From Bombilactobacillus folatiphilus (GTDB taxonomy: Bacteria; Bacillota; Bacilli; Lactobacillales; Lactobacillaceae), in contig NZ_CP093366.1 of assembly GCF_023380265.1 (NCBI RefSeq), forward strand, positions 1,054,001-1,118,000: a DNA stretch of 64,000 nucleotides, written 5' to 3'. Made by a program: the position numbers and the translations under genes. Shown here piece by piece: positions 63,903 through 64,000 of the stretch; positions within the stretch are counted from its first letter, which is position 1, and each line of letters begins with the position of its first letter. A model generated the notes under the pieces. That model was not told where the DNA came from. It saw nothing but the letters and a program-made list of their open reading frames with translations, and did no database searches.

Positions 63903-64000
63903 TTATTTAAATCTCTCCTGTACTTTCAAAAATCTGGTACATCTTTATTATCTTATCATTTTAATTGCCATAATTAAACTACAATCGAATTTTATCCCCA

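Overview
The window looks like a chromosomal core segment of a low-GC Firmicute, most likely a member of the Lactobacillaceae. The evidence is the AT-rich coding DNA, the strong AGGAGG ribosome binding sites and the mix of genes: LafA/LafB-type glycolipid glycosyltransferases with LtaS, HprK, a CggR-controlled glycolytic operon, a deoxynucleoside kinase, and SecA without a C-terminal zinc domain. The bee-associated lactobacilli are one possible home, but the genus cannot be fixed by eye. Most genes read on the minus strand.

Layout, low to high coordinate. 1-642 is the 5' part of an esterase-like gene that runs off the left edge. 745-6467 is a complete rRNA operon read leftward: promoter, 16S, tRNA-Ile, tRNA-Ala, 23S, 5S, then tRNA-Asn, Ser and two tandem Glu-Val pairs; the RNase III-type processing stalks can be seen. 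6.5-12.3 kb holds a PerR-like regulator and a lipoteichoic acid cluster (lafA, lafB, a flippase-like membrane gene, ltaS). 12.5-17.5 kb holds a deoxynucleoside kinase and the cell-wall/c-di-AMP operon murB-cdaA-cdaR-glmM. 17.6-22.6 kb has an exonuclease, ung-pta-tsaE, a HAD phosphatase with an unrecognised partner, and a TetR-like regulator. 22.6-26.4 kb is secG-est-rnr-smpB. 26.6-32.3 kb is cggR-gap-pgk-tpiA-eno with a readable promoter and CggR operator. 32.4-34.6 kb has tRNA-Arg, an FMN reductase, clpP with a degenerate CIRCE site, and a 5-formyltetrahydrofolate cyclo-ligase gene broken by one in-frame stop.

The accessory part is about 34.6-39.0 kb: a DUF4176 protein, a CPBP/Abi membrane protease, a DUF1516 membrane protein, then a three-component signalling operon. 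That operon has three apparently identical tandem copies (199-bp period) of a 44-residue double-glycine peptide gene, followed by an AgrC/PlnB-type histidine kinase and an AgrA/PlnC-type LytTR regulator. Upstream are two 9-bp direct repeats separated by exactly 12 bp, the architecture of plantaricin-type autoinduction promoters. The peptide genes are short and are the best candidate for an undescribed system in this window.

39-47 kb is whiA-yvcK-rapZ-uvrA-uvrB. 47-53 kb holds an HD hydrolase, a phosphoglucomutase, and yvlD-type/hprK/lgt/trxB. 53-60.4 kb is the phosphate-uptake regulon (phoP-phoR, then pstS-pstC-pstA-pstB-pstB-phoU with PhoP-box-like repeats). 60.4-63.9 kb is secA followed by prfB with its programmed +1 frameshift.
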